From: Cranoglanis bouderius
Lineage: Eukaryota > Chordata > Actinopteri > Siluriformes > Cranoglanididae
Direction: 5' to 3'
Length of the DNA: 64,000 nt
NCBI GenBank assembly: GCA_023630585.1
Contig: CM042552.1
Location: 17,371,569 to 17,435,568 of the forward strand
The notes below the pieces were generated by a model. That model did no database searches. It saw nothing but the letters and a program-made list of their open reading frames with translations, and was not told where the DNA came from. The translations under genes were made by a program, and so were the position numbers. Of this stretch, positions 43,749 through 54,749 are shown one piece after another (within the stretch, counting starts at the first letter, position 1; every line of letters starts with the position of its first letter).

Positions 43749-44605
43749 CACTCACCGGTCACTTTAACAGGAACACATGTACATCTGCTCATTCAAGCAG
43801 TTATCCAATCAGCCAATCATGTGGCAGCAGCACAATGCATAAAATCATGCAGATACAGATCAAGAGCTTCAGTTAATGTTTACATCAAACATCAGAATGG
43901 GGAAAAAGTGTGTTCTCTGTGACTCGGCATGGTTGTTGGTACCAGATGGGCTGGTTTGAGTATTTCAGAAACTGCTGATCTCTGGGGAATTTTACACACA
44001 ACAGTCTCTAAAGTTAACACAGAATGGTGCGAGAAACAAAAAAACATCTGGTGAGCAGACGATCTGCGGGTTGAAACACCTTGTTGATGAGAGAGCTCAG
44101 AGGAGAATGACCAGACTCGTCTGAGCTGATAAGAAGTCTATAGTAACTCATATAATCACTCTTTACAACCAATGAGCAGAAAAGCATCTCAGCATGCACA
44201 ACACATCAAACCTTTAGGTGGATGGGCTACGCATAAGCCCACATCAGGTTCCACTCCTTTCAGCCAAGAACAGAAATCGGAGGATATAACTGGACAGCTG
44301 AATACTGGAAAAAGACCGGGTGATTGAATCTTGATCCACCTAAAGATTCAATGTTTTGTGCATGTTGAGATACTTTCCTGCTCACCACGGTTGTACAGAG
44401 TGATTATATTACTATATCCTTCCTGACATCTCTGGCCATTTTCCTCTCATTTGACTGTCCATTTCAGATTTCACATTTCCCCCCTCCCCATTCTTGACCT
44501 GTATCTGCATGATTTTTTGCATTGTGCTGCTACATGATTGGCTGATTAGATAACTGCATAAATGAGCTGGTGTACAGGTGTTCCTATTAAAGTGGACGGT
44601 GAGGG
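43749..44605 (+). mobile_element. TcA foldback derivative
   Basis: The ends CACTCACCGGTCACTTTAAC and, inverted, CCCTCACCGTCCACTTTAAT lie between TA at 43747-43748 and 44606-44607. The left half is the 5' part of TcA in plus orientation, with the transposase start MGKKCVLCDSAW from ATG 43897 and a stop 20 codons later. The right half (about 44360-44605) is the same 5' region in minus orientation (tgctcaccacggttgtacag). The element is thus two 5' halves head to head with no 3' half. Confidence 0.8.
43897..44340 (+). pseudogene. TcA transposase N-terminal part, broken
   Basis: Reads MGKKCVLCDSAWLLVPDGLV-stop, then VFQKLLISGEFYTQQSLKLTQNGARNKKTSGEQTICGLKHLVDERAQRRMTRLV-stop-ADKKSIVTHIITLYN, then AEKHLSACTTHQTFRWMGYA and FHSFQPRTEIGGYNWTAEYW. 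LVDERxQRRMxRLV and the ITTLYN segment mark the second helix-turn-helix of this Tc1 family. The DDE core is absent. Confidence 0.75.
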
Positions 44606-44607
44606 TA

Positions 44608-45410
44608 CGTTTATGTATTGCCTTTTTTAGGCATACTATCATATTGTGCTCATAACACCAATAAAGGAAAAGCTTTTAGAGGCACATTAACTTCTGCAGG
44701 GACTATTGGGAATGATTAGACAGGAAATGATGTCTGATCCGTGGTCTGAAAATGAGACAGGATGGAAGCATCTGTAAGCTCAGCGTGATATCACAAACTG
44801 CCTAAGATAGAGAGAGAAAGAGAGGGAAAGAATAATAGAGCAGAAGTGCTGGTTTTCCTCTTGGCAGCCTGTGAGGGGATAAGTAGGTTTTTAAAAAGCC
44901 TCAGCAGAAAAATCCAAGCAGCTGCTTACATGAGATAGAGAGAGATAGAGGGACTGGAGGAATAAATCAGTAATATTAATATTAATAATACCATCACTAT
45001 CAGTAAGACTGAAACAGGCTTACTATTTAATATACAGAGCACTAGAAAGAGCCCACTTGTAGTGCAATATATAAGGAGTGTACTATATGTAAGGATACTA
45101 GGTTTTCTTTTGTTTCCTGATAAGATTTAAAATTAAAAATAGTAATAATAATAATTTTAAAACCATTTTTGGTGTTTGGTCCTTAAGGTTGACTTTTAGA
45201 GCCTGTAATCCTCCATACAGTATGTACTCAAATTAATATCAATATCCAGATCAAAATCTCATTTATATAAAAATTACTTATGACATCTCAATGCGTAAGT
45301 CTTAAAAATATTTTACTATTGTCTTTTTTTTCTGCTGAAATATATATACTGTATAACTAAAACTAAAACTAAAAATAGTAGTCTCCAGTACAATTTGTGC
45401 AGTTTTATAA
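44608..45410. other. No gene seen
   Basis: Purine-rich patches (44805-44830, 44935-44960) and AT-rich DNA. Confidence 0.5.
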
Positions 45411-45414
45411 GGAA

Positions 45415-45755
45415 ATTAGCTTTTATTGAGCATCTTGCAGAACCAGCCACAGTTCTTCTGGAGACTTTGACTTTCACACTTGCTTCTTATTTTTGCAGCA
45501 AAACCCAGCAGCCTTCATTGTGTTTCTTGTCTGAAAAGTGGTCTCTTACCTAATATGCTGTTTTCTTTAATGACATACAAACATTTTTCTGTAACATTTA
45601 ATTTTGTGCTAGAAAACTAATGTTTAGGAATCTAAAATGCTTTTTTTTTTTTTTTGTACTGACTTGATAATGTAGAAGTCATAAAATAAAAAAAATCTAT
45701 AACAAAGTTTGTACTAAAAAAAAATAGGGTGCCTAAAACTTTTGCACAGTACTGT
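45415..45755 (-). mobile_element. Tc1-like fragment, family TcL
   Basis: gagcatcttgcagaaccagccacagttcttctgg and gcagcaaaacccagcagcct are the complement of a Tc1 transposase C-terminal region. ggtgcctaaaacttttgcac followed by agtactgtg at 45729-45755 is the terminal repeat. Only this end is present. Confidence 0.6.
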
Positions 45756-45759
45756 GTGT

Positions 45760-46385
45760 ATATATTTATATACATATAATTTAAAAACAACTAAACAAAA
45801 ACACTATTCATTTTAGCTAGCATGCAATTGATATTTTCAGAAATTTTTATATACCTGATCATGATGTGAGCTTCACCTCTTTCTAGAAAAACAACAGTTG
45901 TGTATTATAATAAAAAAAAAAGAAAAGAAAATGATAAAAAGATCATCTTTTGCAAAGTTCTAAGCTAAAAGCCTTAGCAGGAGTTAACGTCTCATTAGGT
46001 GTTCAGACGGAAGTGCCCATCATCTCCGACTGTTCCATCGCATGGCCCATTAATCTGATCACCAGCATGGACGGAGAGCACTCACGCCTTTGCCAACACC
46101 CACCATCATCACCGCTGGAAAGCAGGGCATTACAGGAAAAAAAATTCAATAAAGTCTTTTTCCTGTGGCAGACTGGAAATGTCACCGCAGTGGTGGTCAA
46201 AAGTTCTGCTCTCATGCTTCTATTTCATCACTTCATCAAAAGCTAATACAGAATTCAATCTAGCTTGTATTTATTACTTTAAAAGAAATTCCTTTAAAGT
46301 GAAATAAACTTGGGGATGAATGAGAAATCCTTGTGCAGAATTAAAATGATCTAAAATCGTTATTTAAAAAATTATTTATGTTAGA
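45760..46385. other. Unique DNA, candidate conserved noncoding block
   Basis: 45960-46220 has balanced composition, no repeat, and open frames on both strands (98 and 70 codons) with no motif. It contains cccattaatctgatc, a homeodomain-type site. Flanks are AT-rich. Confidence 0.3.
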
Positions 46386-46389
46386 AATC

Positions 46390-46545
46390 CTCCTGTCACA
46401 GTGCGCAATCGCAGGTACTTTGACCAGGGCATAGTTGCTGGTGCCAAATAGGCTGGTTTGAGTATTTGAGAAATGGGAGATGTCAGATGAGAATGGCAGA
46501 ACTGGTTCAAGTTGACAGGATAACTGAAATAACAACCTTTTATCC
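46390..46545 (+). mobile_element. TcA fragment, left of L2 copy 2
   Basis: aggtactttgaccagggcatagttgctggtgccaaataggctggtttgagtattt, then gttgacaggataactgaaataacaacc, match the TcA transposase region at 43915-44170. It resumes at 48451 after the LINE. Confidence 0.75.
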
Positions 46546-46775
46546 TTTATGCTCATAACTACATAGGAATAACATTCATGAAATGTATCAGTCAGGATTT
46601 AGGCTTCATCATGGCACAGAGACAGCGCTGATTAAAGTGGTAAATGACCTCTGATCAGGGTTGTTTTAGGCTCACTTCTCTTTTCTTTATATATGCTAGC
46701 TCCATCCAAAATTATTCGTAAACATGGTATTAGCTTCCACTGTTATGGTGATGACACACAGTTGTATGTTTTAGC

Positions 46776-47074
46776 AGCGGTGGCTCAATGGTTAAGACTC
46801 TGGATCACTGCTCAGAAGTTTGGTGGTTCAAGCCTCAGCACCGCCAAGCTGCCAGTGTGGTGCCCTTGAGCAAGGCCCTTAACCCTATGCTCCAGGGGTG
46901 CCATATCATGGCTCTGACCCCAGCTTCCTGCCAAGCTGGTATATGTGAAATTTGTGTGTGTTCACTACTCACAACTCCTAATGTGTGTGCACTAACTTGG
47001 ATGGGTTAGATGCAGAGGACAAATTCCGAGTATGGGTTACCATACATTGGCCTTCACATGTCACTTTCACTCTC
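46776..47074 (+). mobile_element. tRNA-derived SINE inserted in L2 copy 2
   Basis: The head ggtggctcaatggttaagac (A box) and ggtggttcaagcctcagcacc (B box) are followed by cccttgagcaaggcccttaacc and a tail with gggttagatgcagaggacaaattccgagt. The head resembles SINE family 1 but the tail differs, so it is a different subfamily. The host LINE reads across the insertion from ttttagca to aaagccag. Confidence 0.8.
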
Positions 47075-47393
47075 AAAGCCAGAAGACAGACACCAGCTTA
47101 TTAAAGTTGAGGAATGTGCAAAGGACATTAGACAGTGGATGCTTATTAACTTCCTTCTGTTTAATTCTGACAAGAGAGAAGTTCTTATACTAGGACACAT
47201 GTAGCTAGAAGTAAGCTTTCTGATTACATAGTATCTCTGGGTAGCCTTTCTGTTTCATCAAGTGCAGCAGTAAAAGACCTTGGTGTGATTATTGACTCCA
47301 GTCTTTCATTTGATGCTCATGTAGATAATATTACTAGGATAGCCTTCTTTCATCTCAGGAATATTGCTATGATAAGAAATACGTCACTACACG

Positions 47394-47633
47394 ATGCAGA
47401 AAAAAATAGTTCATGCTTTCGTCACCTCTAGGTTGGATCATTATAATGCCTTGCTGTCTGGATGTTCCAGTAGGTGCATAAATAAGCTCCAGTTAGTCCA
47501 GAATGCAGTTGCAAGAGTCCTTACTACAACCAGAAGATATGACCACATTACATCTATCTTATCCACACTGCACTGGCTCCCAGTAAAATTTTGCAATGAT
47601 TATAAAATACTACTATTGACCCATAAACACTGA
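47394..47633 (+). pseudogene. L2 reverse transcriptase thumb fragment
   Basis: Open piece of copy 2: VHAFVTSRLDHYNALLSGCSSRCINKLQLVQNAVARVLTTTRRYDHITSILSTLHWLPVKFCNDYKILLLTHK. Closely matches 38870-39100 of copy 1 with scattered changes, then a frameshift. Not functional. Confidence 0.85.
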
Positions 47634-48133
47634 ATGGTCTTGCACCACAGTACCTGAGTGAACTGTTGGTCTTTTATGAACCGCCATGCCTACTTCAATC
47701 AAAAGGTGCAGGTTATTTGTTGGTACCTAGAATAGTGAAGGCTTAGCTATAGAACAGCCTTCCAATTAGTGTTTGGGACTCAGACACAGTGTCAACATTT
47801 AAATCTAGGCTGAAAACATATTTCTTTAGTCAAGCCTTTTGTGAATAGTTTATTCTTAAGTAAAGGAGCAAATCTGGGGGGCTTAGGGGCATAGAGTGTT
47901 ATGGTGACCTGGGATGTTTGGATGCTGTCGTCCTCCCACTCTCACACGTTCACCCAGGTTTGTTGATGGTGGAGTGGCTGACCACTTTATGTTCCATGGC
48001 GCCCTTATGTCTGTGTTACCTTCTGCCTCTCCCTTTTAATCATGGTGTCATAGCTAGTGTTGCTGGAGTCCCTGCATGCACTCTGCACACAAATTATGTT
48101 GTTCTTAACCATTATGGGACAAATGCATACCTA

Positions 48134-48174
<41 letters not shown>

Positions 48175-48450
48175 ACACATGCTACACCTGAGTTACTAGT
48201 GATCCTGGTGTCACCCAGATGAGGATGGGTTCCCTTTTGAGTTTGGTTCCTCTCAACATTTCTTCCTTGTATCATCTCAGGGAGTTTTTTCTTGCCACTG
48301 TTGCCTCTGGCTTGCTCATTAGGGATATTTAGGGATAATTCATACATTTAAAATTTATATCCTGAATGTATTTATTTGTGTAAAGCTGCTTTGTGATAAT
48401 GCCCATTGTTAAACACACTATGCAAATACAGTTGAATTGAATTGAATTTA

Positions 48451-48640
48451 CAACCATGGTGAGCAGAAAAGCATCTCAGAATGCACAACACATTGAAACC
48501 TTGAAGCAGAAGATCTCCAACAGATAAACACCACATTGGATTCCACTCCTATCAGCCAAGAACAGGAAACTGAGGCTACAGTGGACAGAGGCTCATCCAA
48601 ACTGGACAGTTGAAGATGGGAACAAAAATAGTTGAAGTTT
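48451..48640 (+). mobile_element. TcA fragment, right of L2 copy 2
   Basis: caaccatggtgagcagaaaagcatctcagaatgcacaacacattgaaacc, then attccactcctatcagccaagaacagg and ccaaactggacagttgaaga, continue the TcA transposase that was interrupted by the LINE. Confidence 0.8.
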
Positions 48641-48649
48641 TCCCCCAGG

Positions 48650-50290
48650 CTCTGCTGATGGACAATTAAAGCAGTTGTAAATAAGCATTACAGGACATAT
48701 CATTCACTGTAGTTCTGCTTTGTAGTTTTATGTAAAAAAAAAAAAAATGCGGTTGATTATGAATAATGCATTAATGAGCTTAACTTGTCCTGATCTCAGT
48801 GTGTAAATAACCAGAGTAGTCTCTCGGAATACATTGCATTGTCTGACAGGCAGGACATGAGATGGATGAATGATGAATCGTGGATAATTGTGTTTACGGA
48901 AAGACCACCTGTTCCACAGCAGTGCATAATAGCTGTAATTAGAGGGAAAAAGGCCACTGTCGCTCAGAGCCACGCCAACATGGCCGCCATCCCAGGGTAG
49001 AACAGCTGAATAACCATATCGTCCCTTTGCTTTCATCTTTCCCGGCATGAAGAACAAATCCTGACAAGATGTGTTTGGAATTTAATATCTCTCTCTAAGC
49101 ACTGCTGAATTTCTGTTGCTGATGTAATGAGGCTGTGTTTACATGTGTGACCAGCGAAATGATTGTAATATCAGTCTAAACCAATAACATACAGCACACT
49201 ACAGTGATGTAATATTTCCAGGCTGTAACATGTCAAAGTATACAATCAAAGTATATAATTTGGATGTTGGATGGTGGAATAAAGTAAATAAATAAAGGTA
49301 AAATAGCACATAAACACCATTAATTGAATTTTGCTGAATCATTTACATTCTTTTCTGCTGTTTAAGCTTCTTCTTCTTCTTCTGCTTCTTATTATTATTA
49401 TTAGAGCCAACATTTCTAAACGATACTCCTCCTAGAGCTTTCAAGCTACATGCACCAAACTCACCAATGACCTTCAGTTTGTTCTGACTTATTGTGCTAT
49501 GTCATTTATAACTGATTTTCCATTAAGGAAGCTCAAACTGGTCAAAATCCCCATTGACTTCCATTGAAAATTTTGGACTGTTATAACTCCTAAACCTTTC
49601 AATCTACTACATTCACCAAACTCAGCGTAGTCCTTCCGGGTGTTCTGACTTATCAAGCTGTTTTGGTTTTTTTTTGTTTTTTTTTACCTATTGAACTTAC
49701 GATTTTACCATATATTCAAATATCCCAAAAAACTCCCACAGACTTACATTGATAGAATGTTCAGAGCCTGGCTTTCAAACTGCAACTGTCAAAACTCACA
49801 CATACCTGTGTGCACACGGCCTGTAGCCCCTCTTACTCCGCCAATATACCTGTAACAGAGACTCTCACTTCATCTATCTCTGTATCAATGCCACACACTC
49901 TTTCCATCCATCTCTCTATCAATCTACTTGTATCACTCTCACTCTTTTGTGTCTAAAATTTCACAAACATTATGAGCAATTAATTAATTAGGCAATGCAA
50001 CACAACAACTCCGACTGTCTGTCGGTCACTCTTTCTTTCTTTCTTTCTTTCTTTCTTCCTGTCTTCAAACTTCAGACTGGCTTTGGCAAGACAACATCAA
50101 AGTTTTTTGTGATGAACTTTACTGTCTAGTTGCCATTGAGCTGTGACTTTCTTTCTTTTTTCTCCAGTTGGCATTAAGTACATCATGAAAGCCAAGATCA
50201 AAGGATGGAGTGTGGTGAAGCGAAACCATCAGAGAGACAGTTGTGTAGACAGACAGATAAACACCAGCAAGCCAGACACACACAGAGGTG
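48650..50290. other. Intergenic; candidate noncoding element and a dispersed repeat
   Basis: 48770-49080 is unique, of balanced composition, and contains gcattaatgagc and gctgtaattagag (homeodomain-type cores) and aacatggccgccatccc at 48977-48993, a YY1-like palindrome. 49365-49800 (cttcttcttcttcttctgct, attattattattagagcc, caccaaactcaccaatgacc) looks like a dispersed repeat of unknown class. (CTTT)n lies at 50030-50058. Confidence 0.35.
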
Positions 50291-50296
50291 AACAGA

Positions 50297-50302
50297 CAGA
50301 GA

Positions 50303-50341
<39 letters not shown>
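50297..50341. repeat. (GA)n microsatellite
   Basis: About 21 GA units with one interruption. Confidence 0.95.
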
Positions 50342-50346
<5 letters not shown>

Positions 50347-50383
50347 TCAGATAGACAGATATATAGACTGAAAGTGAGATATA

Positions 50384-51392
50384 CAGTGGGTATTTACTCA
50401 GTGCAACTTATAACATCCTAGAGAAAGATATAACACCAAAATGTCAGAAAGTTAAAAAAAAAAAAAAAAAAAACAGAATCACTGCGCTGGAAAAAGGATC
50501 ACCCCCCTGCTTTAATTTGCAACTTATTTTTTTTAATTACAGCCTTTAGTCTGTTGGGATATGTATCTACTAATTTGCACATCTAGACTTATACCAATAT
50601 TTGCCCACTCTTCTTTGCAGAACACCTTTTTCCATGTGTCCTCAGAATCTTCAAGGTCCATTGATGTGGCCTTTCTCAAGGAGTGGCTTTTTTCTTGCAA
50701 CCCTGCCATACAAGCCACATTTGTGGAGAATTTGTGATATTGTTGTCACATGCACACAATGACCACTCTTTTTCATAAATTCCTGCAACTGCTTCAGAGT
50801 TGCTGTAGGCCTCTTGGTAGCCTCTCTGACCAGTTTCCTCCTGCCTCGTTCATCCAGTTTGGAGCAACGTCCTGATCCAGGGAGGGTATGTGTTGTACCA
50901 AATACCTTCCACTTATTAATAATAGACTTCACTGTGCTTCTAAGCATTGATAAAGCCTTTGAAATTTTTTTGTATCCATCTCCTGACGTGCCTGTCCACA
51001 ACTTTATCCCGGAGATCTTTTGACAGTGCCTTGCCACCCATAGTTGATTGTTTGCTTCAGTTGCACTACAAAATGCTCCAGGAAAGCTCTTTTCATGCTG
51101 AGCTAATGAAAATCACCACAGCTGATCACAGTTAAAAGTCAAATGGCTTTGTGTGTTATTGAGAAGGTGATTAGCTACACCTTATTGAGTTTACAAGTCA
51201 TTTTTAGGAGGGGGTGATCCTTTTTCCAAATCAGTGATTCTGTTTTTTTTATTTATTTTTTTTCTGACATGTTGGTGCTATATCTTTCACTTGGATGTTA
51301 TAAGCTGCACTGACTGTCCGTCTTCATTTCAGGCTGAAAGCAACAAAATGTGATTATTTTAAAGGGAGGGTGATTCTTTTCTATACCCACTG
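50384..51392 (-). mobile_element. Tc1-like transposon, family TcF, DDE core deleted
   Basis: The ends cagtgggtatttactcag and (inverted) cagtgggtatagaaaaga have TA at 50382-50383 and 51393-51394. 1,009 bp. The DNA-binding half of the transposase is intact, but the sequence jumps at about 50628 from the C-terminal end (gcccactcttctttgcagaa) straight to the linker, removing the catalytic domain. Confidence 0.88.
50651..51037 (-). pseudogene. TcF transposase DNA-binding domain
   Basis: 128 open codons: ARHCQKISGIKLWTGTSGDGYKKISKALSMLRSTVKSIINKWKVFGTTHTLPGSGRCSKLDERGRRKLVREATKRPTATLKQLQEF ... VHVTTISQILHKCGLYGRVARKKPLL. Two helix-turn-helix units with a GR-rich link (GSGRCSK) are typical of Tc1. 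It ends before the first catalytic Asp. If expressed it could bind ends without cutting, which is conjecture. Confidence 0.85.
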
Positions 51393-51534
51393 TACATACA
51401 TAGAAATAGATGGAGATATAGACAGATAGACAGGTGTAAGTGTTCATTCAATTCCATTCATTCATTTCCACACCTTCTCTGTGACTCCTCTTCCCATTCC
51501 CAAGTGGTCCTTGGTCACACCCTCACCCCCAGTA

Positions 51535-51768
51535 TTGTCTAGCTAGCATTATTTTGATATATTAGCTAGTTACTAGCTTTGTTTTATACATTTTATTATC
51601 TTTAGAAATCTAGCTTTGTTTTGGGGCATTCTCAAGAGTTACTGTAGCTAGCTAGTTGCAATGTTGTAGTATACTCTCTAATATTTTCTAGCTAGCTTTG
51701 TTTTCAGCCCTTTTGTAACATTTACTAGCTGGCCTTGTTTTGGGTCATTGACTACAGTTAGCTAGCTA
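51535..51768. repeat. AGCTAGCTTTGTTTT minisatellite, left part
   Basis: Degenerate 50-60 bp units built on tagctagctttgttttggg, cattctc and taacattt. Interrupted by the TcG element and continued at 53003-53170. Confidence 0.75.
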
Positions 51769-53002
51769 CAGTCACCTCCAAAAGTATTGGAACACCAAGG
51801 CCAATTCTACTGTTTTCACTGTATATTGAATACATCTGGGTTTGAGATCAAAATATGAATATGAGACAATAGATCAGATTTTTTCCCCCTCATATTTACA
51901 TCTAGATTTGTTACAACTTAGAACATACCTTTTTTTTGAACCCAACCATTTTTTCAAGTTGGAATATTGGAACATGTGACTGATAGGATAGGTGTTTCTG
52001 GCTGCCAAGGTGTGCCCTGTTTAAAGAATGAATAGCTCTGAATGTCTACTCTTGGATTGTGCCCAAGGTTTCCCAAGCATTGGACAGAGCCAATACAACA
52101 ATTTGGAATGTCATGAAAAAGAAAGAAAGAAGGAAAGAAACTGTTGTACTAACAATCAGACAACGAACAGGTCGGCCAAGGAAAATTACAGCAGTCGATG
52201 AGAGAAACATTGTGAGAGCTGTGAAGAAAAACCCAAAAACAACAGTCAGTGACATCACCAACAACCTCCACAGGGCATGGGTTAAGGTATCACAATCCAC
52301 CATTCGAAAAAACTTCAAGTGTAGAAACACACTATAGAGGCCATACTACAAGAGGCAAACCACTCATCGGCAGTAAGAATCAGAAGGCCAGATTGGAATT
52401 TGCAAAAAAATAATAATAATAAATAAATAAATAAATAAAAATAAAAAACAGAAATCAGACACAAAAGTTAACCTCTACCAAAGTGATGGAAAGGCCAAAG
52501 TGTGGAGAAAGAAAGGATCTGCTCATGATCCAAAATATAGAAGCTCGTCATTCAAGCATGGTGGAGGTAGTGTCATGGCTTGGGCTTGCATGGCTGCTTC
52601 TGGAACAGGCTCACTAATCTTTATTGATAATGTAACTCATGATGGTAGCAGCACAATGAATTCAGACGTCTACAGAAACAGTCTGTCTTCCAATTTACAA
52701 TTTACTTCGGCAGTGCTTTTCCAATTGACCCAAAATGCACTGCCGACACAACAAAGGACTTAATGGGGGGGGAGTGGAAGGCTTTAGACTGGCCAAGTCA
52801 ATCACTAGACCTTAACCCAGTTGAGCAGCATTTCAACTCCTGAAGAGGAGACTGAAGGGAGAAACCATCCAAAACAAACAACAACTGAAATAAGCCACGG
52901 TAAAAGCCTTGGAAAGCGACACAAAAAAAAAAGAATACAACAGTTTAGTGATGTCAGTGGGTCACTGGCTTGATGCAGTTATTGCAAGCAAGGGATATGC
53001 TT
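51769..53002 (+). mobile_element. Tc1-like transposon, family TcG, right end lost
   Basis: The left end cagtcacctccaaaagtatt is preceded by TA (51767-51768). The transposase is on the plus strand and decays (next entry). Similarity stops at caagggatatgc near 53002, where the minisatellite resumes, so the right terminal repeat is missing. Confidence 0.85.
52059..52990 (+). pseudogene. TcG transposase, broken
   Basis: DNA-binding part at 52059-52337: KVSQALDRANTTIWNVMKKKERRKE ... QRTGRPRKITAVDERNIVRAVKKNPKTTVSDITNNL. GRPRK is the usual Tc1 hinge. An A/T-rich insertion (52406-52450) precedes YQSDGKAKVWRKK (first Asp, about 52473-52510), SFKHGGGSVMAWACMAASGTGSL, then a jump that removes the QQDNDPKH motif. 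LDWPSQSLDLNPVEQ remains near 52790. Stops and shifts throughout. Confidence 0.85.
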
Positions 53003-53170
53003 TATCTAGCTTTATTTTAGAACATTCTCTAAACTCATTCTTTTGATATATTCTCTGATATTATGTACTTAGCTAGCTTTACTTTAATTTCTTTTGTAAC
53101 ATTAGATAGTTTGCTTTGTTTGTTTTATTTTGATACATTTTCTAACATTAGCTAGCTATCTTTGGGACAG
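53003..53170. repeat. AGCTAGCTTTGTTTT minisatellite, right part
   Basis: tatctagctttattttagaacattctctaa, cttagctagctttactttaat and ctaacattagctagctatctttggg continue the array left of TcG. Confidence 0.75.
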
Positions 53171-53174
53171 ATTC

Positions 53175-53980
53175 CACTGTTAGTGAGCAAGTCTTGTTTT
53201 TGATTTGTCTTTTTGTAGAAATTGCCTGTAGGGTTAACGAATTAGTTTTCTTTGGGGATAAACATTTATTGTGAACTGTAATATTTTTGTTATCCATAAA
53301 ATATACCATATTGTGTTGTCTTTTAGATTTATTCTTTAGCAATATTGAACCCTTGGAGACAAGTTTTGAACCCAATATTTTGGTATATTAGTAAATCATT
53401 ACAAAATATTCTCTAACAACTATGACCATACAGCTGAATATCTGCAAATGCAAATGCAGAGTTCTATTTTTGTTCTGTATTTTCAGAAACCAGACCCAAT
53501 GTTTTCCATTTAACCTCATTTTACTCATAATCCTCTGCGGCACTGATGGTCCTTTGACAGCTCTGAGCTCTTTGATCTCCACATATGTGATATTTTTTTT
53601 GTTAATATGATAAAACACTTTTGAATCCTAATTAACACTTTGAACCTGACATCAAAACATCTGTTAAACTGCGCATCTGTTCGGCACCACTGTTTATTTC
53701 TACTGAATAGTTACACACAGGGCTGTTTGATTTTTCTTTTTTCTTCTCATCTGCATTTTATTTCAGACAGAAAAAAAAAAACTACAGGGAAAAATATACC
53801 ACCAAATTATTGGCACCCTTCCTAAAAATAAGAGCACATAAAAGTAATAGGTGACAATGTATAGTTTGACTTTAAGGCCATGATATAATATTTACTTTCA
53901 TAGTGTAAAAGTATTGGAAAATAAAAAAAAATAAAAATAGAAGACAGAATAACAGAAAATATAAATTAATAAAATAAAAC
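53175..53980. other. No gene seen
   Basis: AT-rich. 53795-53820 (accaaattattggcaccctt) resembles a Tc1 terminal word but is too short to assign. Confidence 0.5.
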
Positions 53981-53982
53981 TG

Positions 53983-53983
<1 letters not shown>

Positions 53984-54024
<41 letters not shown>
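53984..54024. repeat. (AC)n microsatellite
   Basis: About 20 AC units. A second tract of 11 units lies at 54134-54156. Confidence 0.95.
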
Positions 54025-54028
<4 letters not shown>

Positions 54029-54409
54029 GAGTGAAAGTAATTGTGCGAGGCCGAGACCTGTGCTCAATAAATCATGGTGGTCTAACACTGGTGTGTTCTG
54101 GAGGATTGGCTTTATTGGTCAGTGGGGATGGAGGCATACACACACACACACACACAAGAGAGAGCATTTGAGGAAACTCCATCAACACTGTGGAGATTCT
54201 CCTGAGACTGCCACATCACTCGGGTAAAGTGATGAGATCTAAACACTAACAAAGTGCATGTGCAGCTTTTTATTCTGATGCTGCTTCAGTATTCGTTGGC
54301 CTTAAAAACATGCTTTAAAAACAGTTGTCAGTTTTCCGTGGACGAGAGTGAAATAAATATATAAGAAGCTCCTCAGAGAACTCAGAAATAGATCAAGTGT
54401 AAGGTTTTT

Positions 54410-54745
54410 TTCCATCCATCCATCCATTCCATTTTCTGTACCGCTTATCCCACACAGGGTCGTGGTGGAGCCTGGAGCCTATACCAGGGGACTCTGGGTA
54501 GAGGGGAGGGGACACCCTGGATGGGGTGCCAACCCATCACAGGGTACATTCACACATCCGTTCACACACTACGGACAATTTGGAAATGCCAATCAGTCTA
54601 CAACGCATGTCTTTGGACTGGGGGAGGAAACCAGAGTAACTGGAGGAAACCTCTGAAGCACGGGGAGAACATGCAAACTCTGTGCACATACTAAACTCAC
54701 ACACTCCACACACACACTCTGCTAACACACTAAGCCACCGTGCCC
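54410..54745 (-). mobile_element. SINE-like dispersed repeat, family 2
   Basis: Minus-strand copy: tail (ccatccatccatccattcca, ttctgtaccgcttatcccac), then caacccatcacagggtacat, caatttggaaatgccaatca, gcatgtctttggactggggg, aggaaaccagagtaactgga, and the head near 54720-54745 (gctaacacactaagccaccgtg), the complement of a tRNA-like gcttagtgtgttagc A box. Confidence 0.8.
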
Positions 54746-54749
54746 CATA

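Larger units (their letters stand above)
46550..48450 (+). mobile_element. L2-like LINE, copy 2, with deletion and SINE insertion
   Basis: Same family as copy 1 (ataggaataacattcatgaa begins both; the (ttgaat)n tail ends both). The segment coding for the first catalytic Asp is deleted at about 46660. YGDD is intact at 46744-46755. A SINE splits the gene at 46776-47074. The thumb region resumes (TSRLDHYNALLSGCSSRCINKLQLVQNAVARVL, 47430-47530) with frame breaks. (CT)17 lies at 48138-48171. Confidence 0.88.
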
